DNA of 5,675 nucleotides from an uncultured Collinsella sp. (GTDB lineage: Bacteria; Actinomycetota; Coriobacteriia; Coriobacteriales; Coriobacteriaceae). How positions within the stretch are numbered: the stretch's first letter is position 1; the number at the start of each line of letters is the position of its first letter. Below the pieces are notes generated by a model. It was not told the DNA's origin and made no database searches. It was given only the letters and a program-made list of their open reading frames with translations. The position numbers were made by a program, and so were the translations under genes. The DNA is taken from assembly GCA_900552295.1 (NCBI GenBank), contig URZB01000113.1, positions 1-5,675 on the forward strand, read 5' to 3'. Positions 5,627-5,675 of this stretch are shown here, piece after piece.

Positions 5627-5675
5627 CTGTCTCTTATACACATCTCCGAGCCCACGAGACGGAGCTACATCTCGT
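5627..5675. other. Illumina Nextera i7 adapter and barcode (sequencing artefact)
   Basis: CTGTCTCTTATACACATCT (5627-5645) is the Tn5 mosaic-end adapter, followed by CCGAGCCCACGAGAC (5646-5660), the fixed i7-side adapter, an 8-base barcode GGAGCTAC (5661-5668), and ATCTCGT (5669-5675), the start of the P7 flow-cell sequence. The match is contiguous and in the correct order, so these 49 bases are library adapter left untrimmed at the end of the contig, not genomic DNA or a natural Tn5 insertion. Confidence 0.98.

Noticed and set aside
5627..5645. Tn5-type mosaic end suggesting a natural transposon insertion
   Set aside because: It is followed directly by the i7 adapter, a barcode and P7 sequence, which occur only in library constructs.

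Overview
The window reads as a GC-rich bacterial contig end that carries a fructan/fructoside uptake and cleavage operon. A mannose-family phosphotransferase system (PTS) encoded next to a LevR-type activator is a gene set best known from Firmicutes. Here it has high G+C codon choice, and the nearby DapA and DapH relics look like those of host-associated Coriobacteriia (Collinsella/Olsenella/Atopobium relatives). That placement is an inference from remembered protein character; there is no rRNA or marker gene to confirm it.

Positions 42-4076 form one tightly packed plus-strand operon: PTS EIIB, EIIC, EIID, EIIA (order B-C-D-A) and then a cytoplasmic glycoside hydrolase of the GH32 (beta-fructosidase) type. 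Gaps are 15, -8, 33 and 29 bases, and each gene has its own Shine-Dalgarno sequence. The set parallels the Bacillus subtilis lev operon (levDEFG-sacC), but the hydrolase has no signal peptide. Sugar would therefore be imported and phosphorylated by EIIBCD, with phosphate relayed from HPr through EIIA, and then cleaved inside the cell. Only 41 bases lie upstream of the first gene, so the operon promoter is not visible.

Positions 4077-5153 hold no intact gene. After a strong hairpin (4127-4160) comes a minus-strand relic of lysine/diaminopimelate biosynthesis. The front 164 codons of dapA (with an in-frame TAG at codon 97 and altered active-site residues) are joined directly to the last ~53 codons of a dapH-type acyltransferase, which itself has a late frameshift. 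The join falls immediately before the expected catalytic lysine of DapA. A 280-base divergent spacer with small repeats separates this relic from the next gene.

From 5154 a plus-strand gene encodes the N-terminus of a LevR/ManR-type PTS-regulated sigma-54 activator: winged helix-turn-helix, then the start of an AAA+ domain with Walker A. It is the natural candidate regulator of the operon. It is cut at 5626 because the last 49 bases (5627-5675) are an Illumina Nextera i7 adapter with its barcode, not genomic DNA. I found no clearly novel system; the points of most interest are the adapter artefact, the dap fusion relic, and the intracellular version of the lev module.
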